A model generated the notes under the pieces. That model made no database searches and was not told the DNA's origin. It saw only the letters and a program-made list of their open reading frames with translations. From Saccharopolyspora indica (GTDB lineage Bacteria > Actinomycetota > Actinomycetes > Mycobacteriales > Pseudonocardiaceae): a stretch of 64,000 nucleotides of DNA. Below, in pieces: positions 1-10,958 of this stretch. Location of the stretch: assembly GCF_027853965.1 (NCBI RefSeq), contig NZ_JAQGLB010000025.1, positions 1 through 64,000 of the forward strand. Reading direction: 5' to 3'. Positions within the stretch are counted from its first letter, which is position 1. The number at the start of each line of letters is the position of its first letter. The translations under genes and the position numbers were made by a program.

Positions 1-256
1 AGCCTGAAACCCCGAAGGGGCGGCCGCCAGGCCGGGCTTGACATCCGGACCGCAGCCCCCACAATCCACCAAACCACGGGGATGGCCCAAGGACAACAGA
101 ACCCCTAAAAGCCCCAACCACAACCCCAACAGAACCGACCGGCGCCCGACGGAGACGAAGCACCACCGGCACCTTGACAACTACACAGCGGAAAAGAAAA
201 AGGGGCACCGAGCAACAAGCCCAGCACCCCTGATCCCGAAGACCGAGATCGGAAGA
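1..256. other. non-coding stretch downstream of sufT
   Basis: No convincing gene is visible. The reading frames crossing it lack family similarity and overlap sufT/sufU antisense. It is richer in A than its surroundings and contains repeated CCCAACCACAAC-like and AACAGAACC runs, plus two TTGACA hexamers (37-42 and 174-179) without a convincing -10 at normal spacing. It may be the 3' trailer of the suf mRNA plus the leader of a gene beyond the left edge. I see nothing more certain in it. Confidence 0.4.
10..20 (-). terminator. weak hairpin, possible suf operon terminator
   Basis: Read on the minus strand this is CCCC-TTC-GGGG followed by TTT. The stem is short (4 bp) and lies about 240 bp past the sufT stop codon, so assignment to the suf operon is only a guess. 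Confidence 0.25.
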
Positions 257-670
257 TCACACGGTGAACCCGAGAGCACGCAACTGCTCGCGGCCTTCCT
301 CGGTGATCTTCTCCGGCCCCCACGGCGGCATCCACACCCAGTTGATGCGGAAGTCCTTCACCAGACCACCACCGGGGCCACCGGTCAGCGCAGCCCGCGC
401 CTGGTCCTCGATGACATCGGTCAGCGGGCAGGCCGCCGAGGTCAACGTCATGTCGACGGTGGCGGTGTTGTCCTGCTCGACCCGGATGTCGTAGACCAGG
501 CCGAGGTCGACGACGTTGATCCCCAGCTCGGGGTCCACGACGTCGCGCATCGCCTCCTCGACGTCCTCCAGCGCGGCGACCTCCGCGGAGGGCGCGGCCT
601 GCTCCGGCAGTGCCTCGGCGGTCCGCTCCACGTCGGTTTCCTGCTGCACCGGGGCTGCTTGCTCGCTCAT
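257..670 (-). CDS. sufT: SufT-like Fe-S assembly factor (DUF59/MIP18 family)
   Basis: A DUF59/MIP18-family protein (137 aa) that assists Fe-S cluster maturation in the cytoplasm. The conserved DPELGINVVDLGLVYDI segment is in the middle, and SAACPLT carries the family's conserved cysteine. The first ~40 residues are an acidic, Ala/Gln-rich extension. The chosen ATG at 670 has a perfect AGGAGG upstream and overlaps the sufU stop as ATGA; a longer frame to 736 would run far into sufU. It is the last gene of the suf operon, the position of Rv1466 in M. tuberculosis. The exact biochemical role of SufT is still debated. Confidence 0.93.
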   Translation of the reverse strand: MSEQAAPVQQETDVERTAEALPEQAAPSAEVAALEDVEEAMRDVVDPELGINVVDLGLVYDIRVEQDNTATVDMTLTSAACPLTDVIEDQARAALTGGPGGGLVKDFRINWVWMPPWGPEKITEEGREQLRALGFTV

Positions 671-1125
671 GAAGCCTCCTCGACAACTACGCGGGACACC
701 GCGTCCTTGAAAGCCATCCAACCCAGCAGCGCGCACTTCACGCGCATCGGGTACTTCGCCACGCCTGCGAACGCGATGCCGTCCTCCAGCACGTCCTCGT
801 CAGGTTCCACCTTGCCGCGGCCGTGCATCAGCTCGCTGAACGCCGCTTCGGTGACCATCGCCTCCTTCAGCGGCTTGCCGACCACCAGGTCGGTCAGCAC
901 CGACACGGAGGCCTGGCTGATCGAACAGCCCTGCCCCGCGTAGGACACGTCCTCCACGATCGCGTCCTCGTCGGTGCCGGTCAACCGCACCCGAAGGGTG
1001 ACCTCGTCGCCGCAGGTGGGGTTCACCTGGAACGACTCGGCGTCGAAGGGGTTCCGCAGCCCGTGGCGGTGCGGGTTGCGGTAGTGGTCCAGGATGATCT
1101 CCTGGTACATCTGCTCCAGCTGCAT
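667..1125 (-). CDS. sufU: SufU, Fe-S scaffold / Zn-dependent sulfur acceptor
   Basis: 152-aa SufU/IscU-type protein. The metal ligands expected of SufU are present: Cys38 and Asp40 in PTCGDEV, Cys67 in GQGCSISQAS and Cys131. In Gram-positive SUF systems SufU accepts persulfide sulfur from SufS and passes it to SufBCD. The gene starts 24 bp after sufS and overlaps sufT by 4 bp, so it is co-translated with them. Length and motifs are normal for the family. It equals Rv1465 in the mycobacterial gene order. Confidence 0.95.
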   Translation of the reverse strand: MQLEQMYQEIILDHYRNPHRHGLRNPFDAESFQVNPTCGDEVTLRVRLTGTDEDAIVEDVSYAGQGCSISQASVSVLTDLVVGKPLKEAMVTEAAFSELMHGRGKVEPDEDVLEDGIAFAGVAKYPMRVKCALLGWMAFKDAVSRVVVEEAS

Positions 1126-1149
1126 GAAGAATCCCCGGCAGGGTCCGGG

Positions 1150-3218
<2,069 letters not shown>

Positions 3219-3250
3219 TCTTCTTCGTTCTCCTGTTTCAGGCTTGCGGG

Positions 3251-4438
3251 TCAGGCGCCGACGACGGCGAGTTCGGCCTCGATGGCGGCTTCCAGCCGCT
3301 CCCGGACCTCGGGCACGGCGATCTTCTGCAGCAGCTCGCCGAAGAACCCGCGGACCACCAGGCGCCGGGCCTGGTCCTGCGGGATGCCCCGGGCCATCAG
3401 GTAGAACAGCTGCTCGTCGTCGAAGCGGCCGGTGGCGCTGGCGTGGCCGGCGCCCTCGATCTCGCCGGTCTCGATCTCCAGGTTCGGCACCGAGTCGGCC
3501 CGCGCACCCTCGGTCAGCACCAGGTTGCGGTTGAGCTCGTAGGTGTCGGTGCCCTCGGCCTCGGCGCGGATCAGCACGTCGCCGATCCACACCGAGTGCG
3601 CCGAATCGCCCTGCAGCGCGCCCTTGTAGAGCACGTTGCTGCGGCAGTTGGGCACCGCGTGGTCGACCAGCATCCGGTGCTCCAGGTGCTGGCCGGCGTC
3701 GGCGAAGTACAGCCCGAGCAGTTCGGCGTCGCCGCCCTTGTCGCCGTAGCTCACGGTGGTGTTCACCCGCACCAGGTCACCGCCGAGGGTGACCGCCAGG
3801 TGCCGGAACACCGCGTCGCGGCCCAGCGTGGCGTGCTCGGAGCTGACCTGGGTGGCGTCGTCGGCCCAGTCGTGCACCGACACGACGCGCAGCTGCGCAC
3901 CGTCGGCGACGACGAACTCGATGTTGTCGCCCAGCGTGCCGGAACCGCGGTAGTCGACGACGACCACGGCTTCGGCGAACTGCTCGGCGCGCACCTGCAG
4001 GTGCCCGAACGCGACCTGGCCCTCACCGGGACCGTGCACCGTGATGGTGATCGGGCCTTCCGGCTTGGTGTCCTTGCCGATGGTGACGACGGTGGCCTCG
4101 GTGAACGAGCTCCAGGCCTGCGCGGCGATCCGGTCGGCGGGGATGCCGCCGTTGCCGATCCGCGCGTCGTCGCGGCCCACGGTCTCCACGGTCGCGCCCT
4201 CGCCGGCGACCTCCACCTTGATGTTGCCGGTGGCGGTCGCGGTGCCGTCGTGGAGGCCCTTGAGCCGCTTCATCGGCGTGAACCGCCAGTCCTCCTCGCG
4301 ACCGCCGGGGACCTCGAAGGCCTCGACGTCGTAGGAGGTGAAGCGCGAGCCTCGGGACGACTGCGGGATCCCGGTGCCGCCGCCGTGCGAGTGCTCGCCG
4401 AGGCCGTGCTGGGCGTCGGTCTTGGTGGTGCTCGTCAT
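3251..4438 (-). CDS. sufD: SufD, scaffold subunit of SufBCD
   Basis: 395-aa SufD/SufB-family protein that pairs with SufB and SufC to form the Fe-S assembly scaffold. The C-terminal beta-helix/helical part contains the family signature region around GEIEGAGHASATGRFDDEQLFYL and an RRLVVRGFF segment, matching the shared SufB/SufD C-terminus. The N-terminus is a His/Gly-rich low-complexity tail. It begins 1 bp after sufB and is clearly in the same transcript. SufD lacks some of the cluster-binding residues that SufB has, as is normal. Confidence 0.95.
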   Translation of the reverse strand: MTSTTKTDAQHGLGEHSHGGGTGIPQSSRGSRFTSYDVEAFEVPGGREEDWRFTPMKRLKGLHDGTATATGNIKVEVAGEGATVETVGRDDARIGNGGIPADRIAAQAWSSFTEATVVTIGKDTKPEGPITITVHGPGEGQVAFGHLQVRAEQFAEAVVVVDYRGSGTLGDNIEFVVADGAQLRVVSVHDWADDATQVSSEHATLGRDAVFRHLAVTLGGDLVRVNTTVSYGDKGGDAELLGLYFADAGQHLEHRMLVDHAVPNCRSNVLYKGALQGDSAHSVWIGDVLIRAEAEGTDTYELNRNLVLTEGARADSVPNLEIETGEIEGAGHASATGRFDDEQLFYLMARGIPQDQARRLVVRGFFGELLQKIAVPEVRERLEAAIEAELAVVGA

Positions 4439-4439
4439 C

Positions 4440-5894
4440 TCAGCCGACGGCCCCTTCCATCTGCAGCTCGATCAGTCGGTTCAGTTCCAGTGCGTATTCC
4501 ATCGGCAGCTCGCGGGCGATCGGCTCGACGAAGCCGCGCACGATCACCGCCATCGCCTCGTCCTCGGTCAGACCGCGCTGCATCAGGTAGAACAGCTGGT
4601 CATCGCTGACCTTGGACACCGTCGCCTCGTGGCCCATCGACACGTCGTCGACGCGGACGTCCACGTACGGGTAGGTGTCGGAGCGGCTGATGGTGTCGAC
4701 CAGCAGCGCGTCGCACTTGACGTTGGACGAGGACTGGTGGGCGCGCTTGGCGACCTTCACCAACCCCCGGTAGGAGGCGCGGCCACCACCGCGGGCGATC
4801 GACTTGGAGACGATCGTCGAGGAGGTGCGCGGCGCCAGGTGCTCCATCTTCGCACCCGTGTCCTGGTGCTGGCCCTCACCGGCGAACGCCACCGAGAGCA
4901 CCTCGCCCTTGGCGTGCTCGCCCATCAGGAACACCGACGGGTACTTCATGGTGACCTTGGAGCCGAGGTTGCCGTCGACCCACTCCATGGTCGCGCCCTC
5001 TTCGGCCTTGGCGCGCTTGGTGACCAGGTTGTAGACGTTGGTCGACCAGTTCTGGATCGTCGTGTAGCGGCAGCGGCCGCCCTTCTTGACGATGATCTCC
5101 ACGACGGCCGAGTGCAGCGAGTCGCTGGAGTAGATCGGCGCGGTGCAGCCCTCGACGTAGTGCACGTAGGCACCCTCGTCGACGATGATCAGGGTCCGCT
5201 CGAACTGGCCCATGTTCTCGGTGTTGATCCGGAAGTAGGCCTGCAGCGGGATGTCCACGTGCACGCCCGGCGGCACGTAGATGAACGAACCGCCCGACCA
5301 CACCGCGGTGTTCAGCGCGGAGAACTTGTTGTCGCCGGCCGGGATGACCGAGCCGAAGTACTCCTTGAACAGCTCCGGGTGTTCCTTCAGCCCGGTGTCG
5401 GTGTCCAGGAAGATGACGCCCTGCTCCTCAAGGTCCTCGCGGATCTTGTGGTAGACGACCTCCGACTCGTACTGGGCGGCCACACCCGCGACGAGGCGCT
5501 GCTTCTCGGCCTCCGGGATGCCCAGCTTGTCGTAGGTGTTCTTGATGTCCTCGGGCAGGTCTTCCCAGCTCTGGGCCTGCCGCTCGGTCGAGCGGACGAA
5601 GTACTTGATGTTGTCGAAGTCGATGCCCGACAGGTCGGCGCCCCAGTTGGGCATCGGCTTGCGGTCGAACAGCCGCAGCGCCTTGAGCCGGTCCTCGAGC
5701 ATCCACTCGGGCTCGTCCTTCTTCGACGAGATGTCGCGGACGACGGTCTCGTTGAGGCCACGGCGGGCGCTGGCACCCGCAACGTCCGGGTCGGCCCAGC
5801 CGTACTCGTAGCTGCCGACGCTGGCCAGGATCTCGTCCTGGCTCAACTGCTGGTCAGCCGTGGTGGGTGTGCGCTGCTCCGCAGCGGCAGTCAT
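4440..5894 (-). CDS. sufB: SufB, Fe-S cluster scaffold subunit
   Basis: 484-aa SufB, the subunit on which the nascent cluster forms. Typical segments are visible: [20 protein letters not shown] near residue 75, the [17 protein letters not shown] stretch, and [21 protein letters not shown] with the conserved cysteine. The C-terminus contains [21 protein letters not shown] and a VRGF motif shared with SufD. No intein is present; M. tuberculosis SufB carries one. The ATG overlaps the sufR stop by 4 bp, placing the scaffold genes directly under SufR translation. Confidence 0.97.
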   Translation of the reverse strand: MTAAAEQRTPTTADQQLSQDEILASVGSYEYGWADPDVAGASARRGLNETVVRDISSKKDEPEWMLEDRLKALRLFDRKPMPNWGADLSGIDFDNIKYFVRSTERQAQSWEDLPEDIKNTYDKLGIPEAEKQRLVAGVAAQYESEVVYHKIREDLEEQGVIFLDTDTGLKEHPELFKEYFGSVIPAGDNKFSALNTAVWSGGSFIYVPPGVHVDIPLQAYFRINTENMGQFERTLIIVDEGAYVHYVEGCTAPIYSSDSLHSAVVEIIVKKGGRCRYTTIQNWSTNVYNLVTKRAKAEEGATMEWVDGNLGSKVTMKYPSVFLMGEHAKGEVLSVAFAGEGQHQDTGAKMEHLAPRTSSTIVSKSIARGGGRASYRGLVKVAKRAHQSSSNVKCDALLVDTISRSDTYPYVDVRVDDVSMGHEATVSKVSDDQLFYLMQRGLTEDEAMAVIVRGFVEPIARELPMEYALELNRLIELQMEGAVG

Positions 5895-6646
5895 ACGGAC
5901 TCCCCTCCATCAGGAATCGGGGCGGTGTTCGGGTCGGGATCCGCGAACCGCGTGGTCGGCACGTGCGTGGTGCAGACCGAATCGCCGTTCGCGATGGTGG
6001 CCAGCCGCTGCACGTGGGTGCCGAGTACTTCGGCGAAAGCCGCTGTCTCGGCCTCGCACAGCTGCGGGAAGTCCGCAGCGACGTGCGCCACCGGGCAGTG
6101 GTGCTGGCAGAGCTGCTCGCCGCTTCCGACGCTTCGCGTCGAGGCAGCGTAGCCCTCCCTGGTGAGCGCGTCGGCAAGGGCCTCCGCGCGTTCGGCAGGG
6201 CTGTCGGCGGAGGCCAGCGCCTCGCGGTGGTTGGCCACCAGGGCGGCCATCCGTCGCTCGGCGAACTCGCGCACCGCCTGCTCACCGGCGTTCTCGGCGA
6301 TGAATCGCAGCGCCGCCACCGCCAAGTCGTCGTAGGCGTGCCCGAACCGCGCCCGTCCCACCTCGGTGAGCAGGAAGAGCTTGGCGGGTCGGCCACGACC
6401 GCGACGGCTCCGCGGGGAGGCTTCCCGGGTGTAGGCCTCACCTTCGGCGACCAGCACGTCGAGGTGCCGGCGCACCGCGGTGGGGCTGAGCCCGAGTTCT
6501 TCGGCCACCGCCGCGGCGGTGATCGGTCCCCGTTCCAGCAGCAACCGCGCAACCGTGTGCCGGGTGCGCCCATCGCCGTGCGCACCGTGCTGGGCGGCCT
6601 GGCCCGGCTCGGCCGCCGCAGCGGTTGACGTCCCGACTTTTTTCAC
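5891..6646 (-). CDS. sufR: SufR, Fe-S-sensing repressor of the suf operon
   Basis: 251-aa DeoR/ArsR-like winged-helix regulator. The HTH is at about residues 40-75 ([24 protein letters not shown]), followed by a basic RGRGRPAK wing. The C-terminal sensor part has four cysteines, Cys180 and Cys184 (CQHHCP), Cys197 and Cys225, consistent with ligation of an Fe-S cluster as known for cyanobacterial and mycobacterial SufR. It is the first gene of the suf operon and overlaps sufB by 4 bp, so it probably represses its own transcript when cluster supply is adequate. The GTG start sits about 7 nt from a TAACAT -10, suggesting a leaderless mRNA. Confidence 0.95.
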   Translation of the reverse strand: MKKVGTSTAAAAEPGQAAQHGAHGDGRTRHTVARLLLERGPITAAAVAEELGLSPTAVRRHLDVLVAEGEAYTREASPRSRRGRGRPAKLFLLTEVGRARFGHAYDDLAVAALRFIAENAGEQAVREFAERRMAALVANHREALASADSPAERAEALADALTREGYAASTRSVGSGEQLCQHHCPVAHVAADFPQLCEAETAAFAEVLGTHVQRLATIANGDSVCTTHVPTTRFADPDPNTAPIPDGGESV

Positions 6647-6653
6647 AACACGA

Positions 6654-6713
6654 ATGTTACCTATTTCAGCTCAGGGCACCAGGATGCGGGGCACGCCCGT
6701 GAGCTGACTCACG
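6654..6713 (-). promoter_or_regulatory. suf promoter region with inverted repeat
   Basis: On the minus strand a TAACAT -10-like hexamer (6659 to 6654) ends about 7 nt before the sufR GTG, so the transcript may start at or next to the start codon. About 40 bp upstream lies an inverted repeat CGTGAG-CTGA-CTCACG (6698-6713) between sufR and the divergent mannosyltransferase gene. It is a plausible SufR operator, but I cannot match it to a proven site. Confidence 0.45.
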
Positions 6714-6731
6714 CGATTACGCTTCGTCGTC

Positions 6732-8288
6732 GTGGCGGCAGGCGAAGCGACGAGCAGACGACCAGTGACCGAAGAGGCGGCGGAGCCGCTGGACCGCGGC
6801 GAGCGGCGACAGCTCGACGTGGTCCGCCGGTTCGGCACCACCGGTTCGCTGGTGCTCGCCGTCGGCTCGATCGGCGCCGGGGCGGCCCCGGTGGACAACC
6901 CGCTGTCCGGGGCCCGGCTGATCGGCCTGCCGGTCCGGGTGCCGACGGTGGCGATGGCCTGCTGCTGGCTGGGCATCCTGATGATCGTGGTGGCCTGGCT
7001 GTGGCTGGGCCGGCTGTGCTGGCCGGGCCGCGGCCGGATGCTGTCGGTCACCCAGCTGGCCCGCACGCTGGCGATGTGGGCGCTGCCGCTGGCCCTGGCG
7101 CCGCCGCTGTTCAGCACCGACATGTACAGCTACCTGGCGCAGAGCGAGGTGGCCGCGCGCGGCTTCAACCCGTACGTGCTCGGTTCGGCCGCGGCGCTGG
7201 GCGTGGACCACCCGTTCACCGCGAACGTGCCCAACATCTGGCGCGACACCCCGTCCCCGTACGGCCCGCTGTTCCTGATGTTCGGGCAGGTCATCTCCCG
7301 CATCGTGGGCGACAACGTGGTGTTCGGGGTGCTGGTGTGGCGCGCGGTGATGCTGTGCGGCCTGGCCCTGGCGATCTGGGCGATCCCGCGGCTGGCGCGG
7401 CGCTGCGGCGTGCACCCGTCCGCCGCGCTGTGGCTCGGCGCGGCCAACCCGATCGTGCTGTTCCACGTGGTCAGCGGCATGCACAACGAGGCGCTGATGG
7501 TCGGCATCATGCTGGCCGCGATCGAGCTGGGGCTGCGCTACCAGACGGTGCCGGGCATGATCGCCGCCGGCGTGCTGCTGAGCGTGGCCGGGGCGATCAA
7601 GCCGCCGGGCTGGATCGCGCTCGGCTTCTTCGGCATCTACCTGGCGCTGCGCAAGGGCGGCCGGTTCCGCGACCTGGTCCAGGTGGCGGCGCTGCTGACG
7701 GCGGTGTTCCTGGCCACCATGACGGTGATCACGCTGGCCAGCGGCTGGGGCCTGGGCTGGATCGACACCTTCGACGTGCCCAACCGGGTCAAGACGTTCA
7801 TGGCGCCGCTGACCGCGTTCGGCATGACCGGCGGCGGGCTGAGCACGCTGCTGGGGCTGGGCAACCAGACCGACGCGATGCTGGTGATCACCAAGATCGT
7901 CGGCTACCTGGTCGTCGCCGTGGTGTGCCTGCAGATGCTGTGGCTGTCCTTCCGCGGCCGCATCGAGCCGCTGGCCGGGCTGGGCATCACCTACCTGACG
8001 CTGGCGCTGGCCGTGCCGGTGCTGTGGCCCTGGTACCTGCTGTGGTCGGTGGCGCCGCTGGCGCTGGCGACCAACAACAGCCGGTTCCGGGTCACCGCCG
8101 CGGTGATCTGCGCCGCGGTGTCGCTGTTCGTGCCGCCGACCGGCGCCGGATTCCCGCTGCGCGCCTACCAGATCCCGCTGGCCGTGATCGCCGCGGCGAT
8201 CGCCTTCGCGATCACGCTGTGGCTGGTGCGCGGCAAGGTGCCGAGGCTGCTGCCGACCCGCGGCGGTGTTCGGCCGGTCACGCAATAG
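6732..8288 (+). CDS. MptA/MptB-type polyprenol-phosphate-mannose alpha-1,6-mannosyltransferase
   Basis: 518-aa polytopic membrane glycosyltransferase of the GT-C fold, with about a dozen hydrophobic helices. The LAPPLFSTDMYSYLAQSE loop after the third or fourth helix contains the acidic residue typical of GT-C catalytic loops. In mycobacteria and corynebacteria relatives (MptB/Rv1459c, MptA) elongate the lipomannan backbone from polyprenyl-phosphomannose. The position beside sufR and the following ABC genes matches Rv1459c. The GTG at 6732 is used here. An in-frame GTG at 6765 (VTEEAAEPL) is an equally possible start, since neither has a strong ribosome site. Transcribed divergently from suf. 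Confidence 0.85.
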   Translation: MAAGEATSRRPVTEEAAEPLDRGERRQLDVVRRFGTTGSLVLAVGSIGAGAAPVDNPLSGARLIGLPVRVPTVAMACCWLGILMIVVAWLWLGRLCWPGRGRMLSVTQLARTLAMWALPLALAPPLFSTDMYSYLAQSEVAARGFNPYVLGSAAALGVDHPFTANVPNIWRDTPSPYGPLFLMFGQVISRIVGDNVVFGVLVWRAVMLCGLALAIWAIPRLARRCGVHPSAALWLGAANPIVLFHVVSGMHNEALMVGIMLAAIELGLRYQTVPGMIAAGVLLSVAGAIKPPGWIALGFFGIYLALRKGGRFRDLVQVAALLTAVFLATMTVITLASGWGLGWIDTFDVPNRVKTFMAPLTAFGMTGGGLSTLLGLGNQTDAMLVITKIVGYLVVAVVCLQMLWLSFRGRIEPLAGLGITYLTLALAVPVLWPWYLLWSVAPLALATNNSRFRVTAAVICAAVSLFVPPTGAGFPLRAYQIPLAVIAAAIAFAITLWLVRGKVPRLLPTRGGVRPVTQ

Positions 8289-8299
8289 GCTTGGATTTC

Positions 8300-9235
8300 G
8301 TGAGCAACGCCGATGGTCCGGCCGTCCAGCTGCGCGGGCTGAAGAAGCGCTTCGGTGACACCGTCGCCGTCGCAGGCCTCGACCTGTGCATGCCGCGCGG
8401 CAGCGTGCTGGCGCTGCTCGGGCCGAACGGCGCGGGCAAGACGACGACGGTGGAGATCTGCGAGGGATTCCAGCGCCCCGACTCCGGCGAGGTCCGCGTG
8501 CTCGGCCTGGACCCGCGCACCCAGTCCGAGGCCTTGCGGCCGCGGATCGGCGTGATGCCGCAGGGCGGCGGCGCCTATCCCGGGGTGCGGGCCGACGAGA
8601 TGCTGGACCTGGTCGCCGCCTGCGCCGCCGACCCGCTGGATCCGGCCTGGCTGCTGGAGGTGCTCGGGCTGGACAACGCCCGCCGCACCCCGTACAAGCG
8701 GCTTTCCGGTGGTCAGCAGCAGCGGCTCTCGCTGGCGTGCGCGCTGGTCGGGCGCCCGGAGCTGGTGTTCCTCGACGAGCCCACCGCGGGCTTGGACCCG
8801 CAGGCGCGGCGGCTGGTGTGGGACCTGGTCGGCGCGCTGCGCCGCGACGGGGTCGGCGTGCTGCTCACGACCCACCTGATGGACGAGGCCGAGGCGCTGG
8901 CCGACCGGGTGGTGATCGTGGACCACGGGCGCGCGGTCGCCGACGGCACCGCCGCGGAGCTGACCGAGCCGGAGGACGGCAAGCAGGAGCTGCGGTTCCG
9001 CTCCCAGACCGGGCTGGACCTGAACCTGCTGCTGGCCGCGCTGCCGGAGGACTGCCAGGCCGCCGAGCTGCGGCCGGGCGACTACGTGGTGCGCGGGCAC
9101 GTCGACCCGCAGGTGGTGTCCACGGTGACCGCGTGGTGCGCGCAGCACGGGGTGCTGGCGAACGAGCTGCGGGTGGCGCGCCGCAGCCTGGAGGACGTCT
9201 TCCTGGAGCTGACCGGACGGGAGCTGCGATCGTGA
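8300..9235 (+). CDS. ABC transporter ATP-binding protein (DrrA-like)
   Basis: 311-aa ATPase of an ABC-2-type exporter. Walker A LLGPNGAGKTTT lies near residue 45, signature LSGGQQQRLSLA near 145, Walker B LVFLDEPTAGLD, and an H-loop TTHLMDEAEAL. The ~85-residue C-terminal domain (ending RRSLEDVFLELTGREL) is typical of drug-exporter ATPases. It starts 11 bp after the mannosyltransferase and overlaps the permease by 4 bp. The syntenic genes in M. tuberculosis are Rv1458c and Rv1457c. The substrate is unknown; a cell-envelope lipid or glycan is as likely as an antibiotic. Confidence 0.9.
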   Translation: MSNADGPAVQLRGLKKRFGDTVAVAGLDLCMPRGSVLALLGPNGAGKTTTVEICEGFQRPDSGEVRVLGLDPRTQSEALRPRIGVMPQGGGAYPGVRADEMLDLVAACAADPLDPAWLLEVLGLDNARRTPYKRLSGGQQQRLSLACALVGRPELVFLDEPTAGLDPQARRLVWDLVGALRRDGVGVLLTTHLMDEAEALADRVVIVDHGRAVADGTAAELTEPEDGKQELRFRSQTGLDLNLLLAALPEDCQAAELRPGDYVVRGHVDPQVVSTVTAWCAQHGVLANELRVARRSLEDVFLELTGRELRS

Positions 9236-10041
9236 ACGCCGAGGCCAACGCCGCGCCCCAGCTCGGCGCCCAGTTCCCGGCCGGGACCTTCGCCCCGGCG
9301 CCCGGCCGCGGCCGCCCGCTGCGGATGCTGCTGGCGCAGACCCGGGTCGAGGCGCTGCTGATCATCCGGCACGGCGAGCAGGCGCTGCTCACGCTGATCA
9401 TCCCGCTGGCGCTGCTGATCGGCCTGAGCACGCTGAACATCGGCGAGCTGCCGGAGCCCCGGGTGAACTCGGTGATGCCGCGCATCCTGGCGCTGGCGGT
9501 GATGTCCACGGCGTTCACCGGGCAGGCCATCGCGCTCGGCTTCGACCGCCGCTACGGGGTGCTGAAGCGCCTGTCGGCGACGGCGCTGCCGCGCTGGACG
9601 CTCATCTCCGGCCGGGTGCTGGCGACGCTGCTGGTGGTGGCGTTGCAGGCGGTCGTGCTGGGAGTGGCCGCGGTGCTACTGGGGTGGTCGCCGGAGCTCT
9701 CCGGGCTGCTGCCCGCCGTCCCACTGCTGGTGCTGGGCACGCTCGCCTTCGGCGCGGCCGGGGTGCTGGTCGGTGGAGCGTTGCGCGCCGAGATCGTGCT
9801 GGCGCTGGCCAACGCGATCTGGTTCGTGCTGCTGCTGGCCGGCGGGCTGGCGCTGCCCGCCGCCGATCTGCCCGGGCCGCTGGGCGTGCTGGCCGGGTTC
9901 CTGCCGTCGGGCGCGCTTTCCGCGGCGCTGGACGCGGTGCTGGTCGACGGTTCGCTGCCGGGCGTGCAGCCGATCCTCGTGCTCCTCGTCTGGGGCGCGG
10001 TGTGCGGCGGTGTGGCGGTGCGCACCTTCCGCCTGACCTGA
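9232..10041 (+). CDS. ABC-2 type transporter permease
   Basis: 269-aa permease with a ~40-residue Pro/Ala-rich cytoplasmic N-terminus followed by six predicted membrane helices (LLTLIIPLALLIGLSTL, VALQAVVLGVAAVLLG, WFVLLLAGGLAL and others). It forms the membrane channel of the exporter whose ATPase is encoded just upstream. The GTG start overlaps the ATPase stop codon as GTGA, so the two are translationally coupled. The GVLKRLSATALPRWTLISGRV segment is the usual ABC-2 coupling-helix region. Confidence 0.88.
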   Translation: MNAEANAAPQLGAQFPAGTFAPAPGRGRPLRMLLAQTRVEALLIIRHGEQALLTLIIPLALLIGLSTLNIGELPEPRVNSVMPRILALAVMSTAFTGQAIALGFDRRYGVLKRLSATALPRWTLISGRVLATLLVVALQAVVLGVAAVLLGWSPELSGLLPAVPLLVLGTLAFGAAGVLVGGALRAEIVLALANAIWFVLLLAGGLALPAADLPGPLGVLAGFLPSGALSAALDAVLVDGSLPGVQPILVLLVWGAVCGGVAVRTFRLT

Positions 10042-10061
10042 CCCGGTGGCAGGGTGAGGCC

Positions 10062-10910
10062 ATGACGGAGATCGCCCGCCAGGCCAAGAACGCCCTGGAA
10101 GTCATCCACTCGATGATCTACTTCGCTCCGGAGGCCGCGGACGGTTTCGCCGGGCTCGGTCTGGGGCGGGGCCGGATGGCGTACTACGCGGGCCGCTCGG
10201 CCGCGATGGGCCCGGTCGGGCCCGGTGTGGTGGCGGCGACGTTCTACAACTTCAACCCCGTCTCGGTCGCCGAGGCCATTCCGCGCGCCTGGTCGATCGC
10301 GCCGCCGAGCGCGGTGGTCGACACCCGCTTCCGCGCGGCCGATGCGGCGCTGCGCCGGATGCTCGGCGATGCCGTCGGCTCCGCGACTGTCGCCGAAGCA
10401 GCCGAGCTGGCGCGCGAGGCCGCCCAGGCGTGCGGTCCGGAGGGCAAGCCGCTCTACGCGGCGCACGCCGACCTGGAGTGGCCGGATGAGCCGCACTTGC
10501 AGCTCTGGCACGCGGCGACCCTGCTGCGCGAGTTCCGCGGCGACGCGCACATCGCGGCGCTGCAGCGCGCCGAGCTCAGCGGCCTGCAGGCGCTGGTGCT
10601 GCACAGCGCGACCGGTGAGGGCTTCAAGCCTTCGGCGGCGCGGGAGCTGCGCGAGTGGAACGAGTCTCAGTGGGCCGAGGCCGAGCGGGAGCTGCGCGAG
10701 CGCGGCCTGGTCGGGGACGACGGCGGCATCAGCCAGGTGGGCGTCGCGCTGCGCGAGGAGCTCGAGGCCGAGACCGACGCGATGTCGATGGCCCCGTGGC
10801 GCGCGCTGGGCGAGGCGAAGTCGGCAGCGCTGATCGACAACGGCCGCCAGCTGACCCGAACGCTGCTGAAGGCCGGTGCGGTTCCCCGCGATCTCTTCGG
10901 CCGGGACTGA
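10062..10910 (+). CDS. SCO6745-family protein (unknown function)
   Basis: 282-aa soluble protein resembling the actinobacterial SCO6745 family, which has no proven biochemical function. It is rich in Ala/Glu helices. The opening ALEVIHSMIYFAPEA and the middle LWHAATLLREFRGDAHIAAL are the family's recognisable stretches, and the C-terminal half resembles a winged-helix or DinB-like helical region. The ATG at 10062 follows AGGGTGAGGCC, a usable ribosome site, 20 bp after the permease stop. Co-transcription with the ABC genes and ctaA is likely from spacing only. Confidence 0.75.
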   Translation: MTEIARQAKNALEVIHSMIYFAPEAADGFAGLGLGRGRMAYYAGRSAAMGPVGPGVVAATFYNFNPVSVAEAIPRAWSIAPPSAVVDTRFRAADAALRRMLGDAVGSATVAEAAELAREAAQACGPEGKPLYAAHADLEWPDEPHLQLWHAATLLREFRGDAHIAALQRAELSGLQALVLHSATGEGFKPSAARELREWNESQWAEAERELRERGLVGDDGGISQVGVALREELEAETDAMSMAPWRALGEAKSAALIDNGRQLTRTLLKAGAVPRDLFGRD

Positions 10911-10958
10911 ATCAGGCCTGCGAACGGGTGATCGGCGGGCCGCGGCTACCATCGGACC

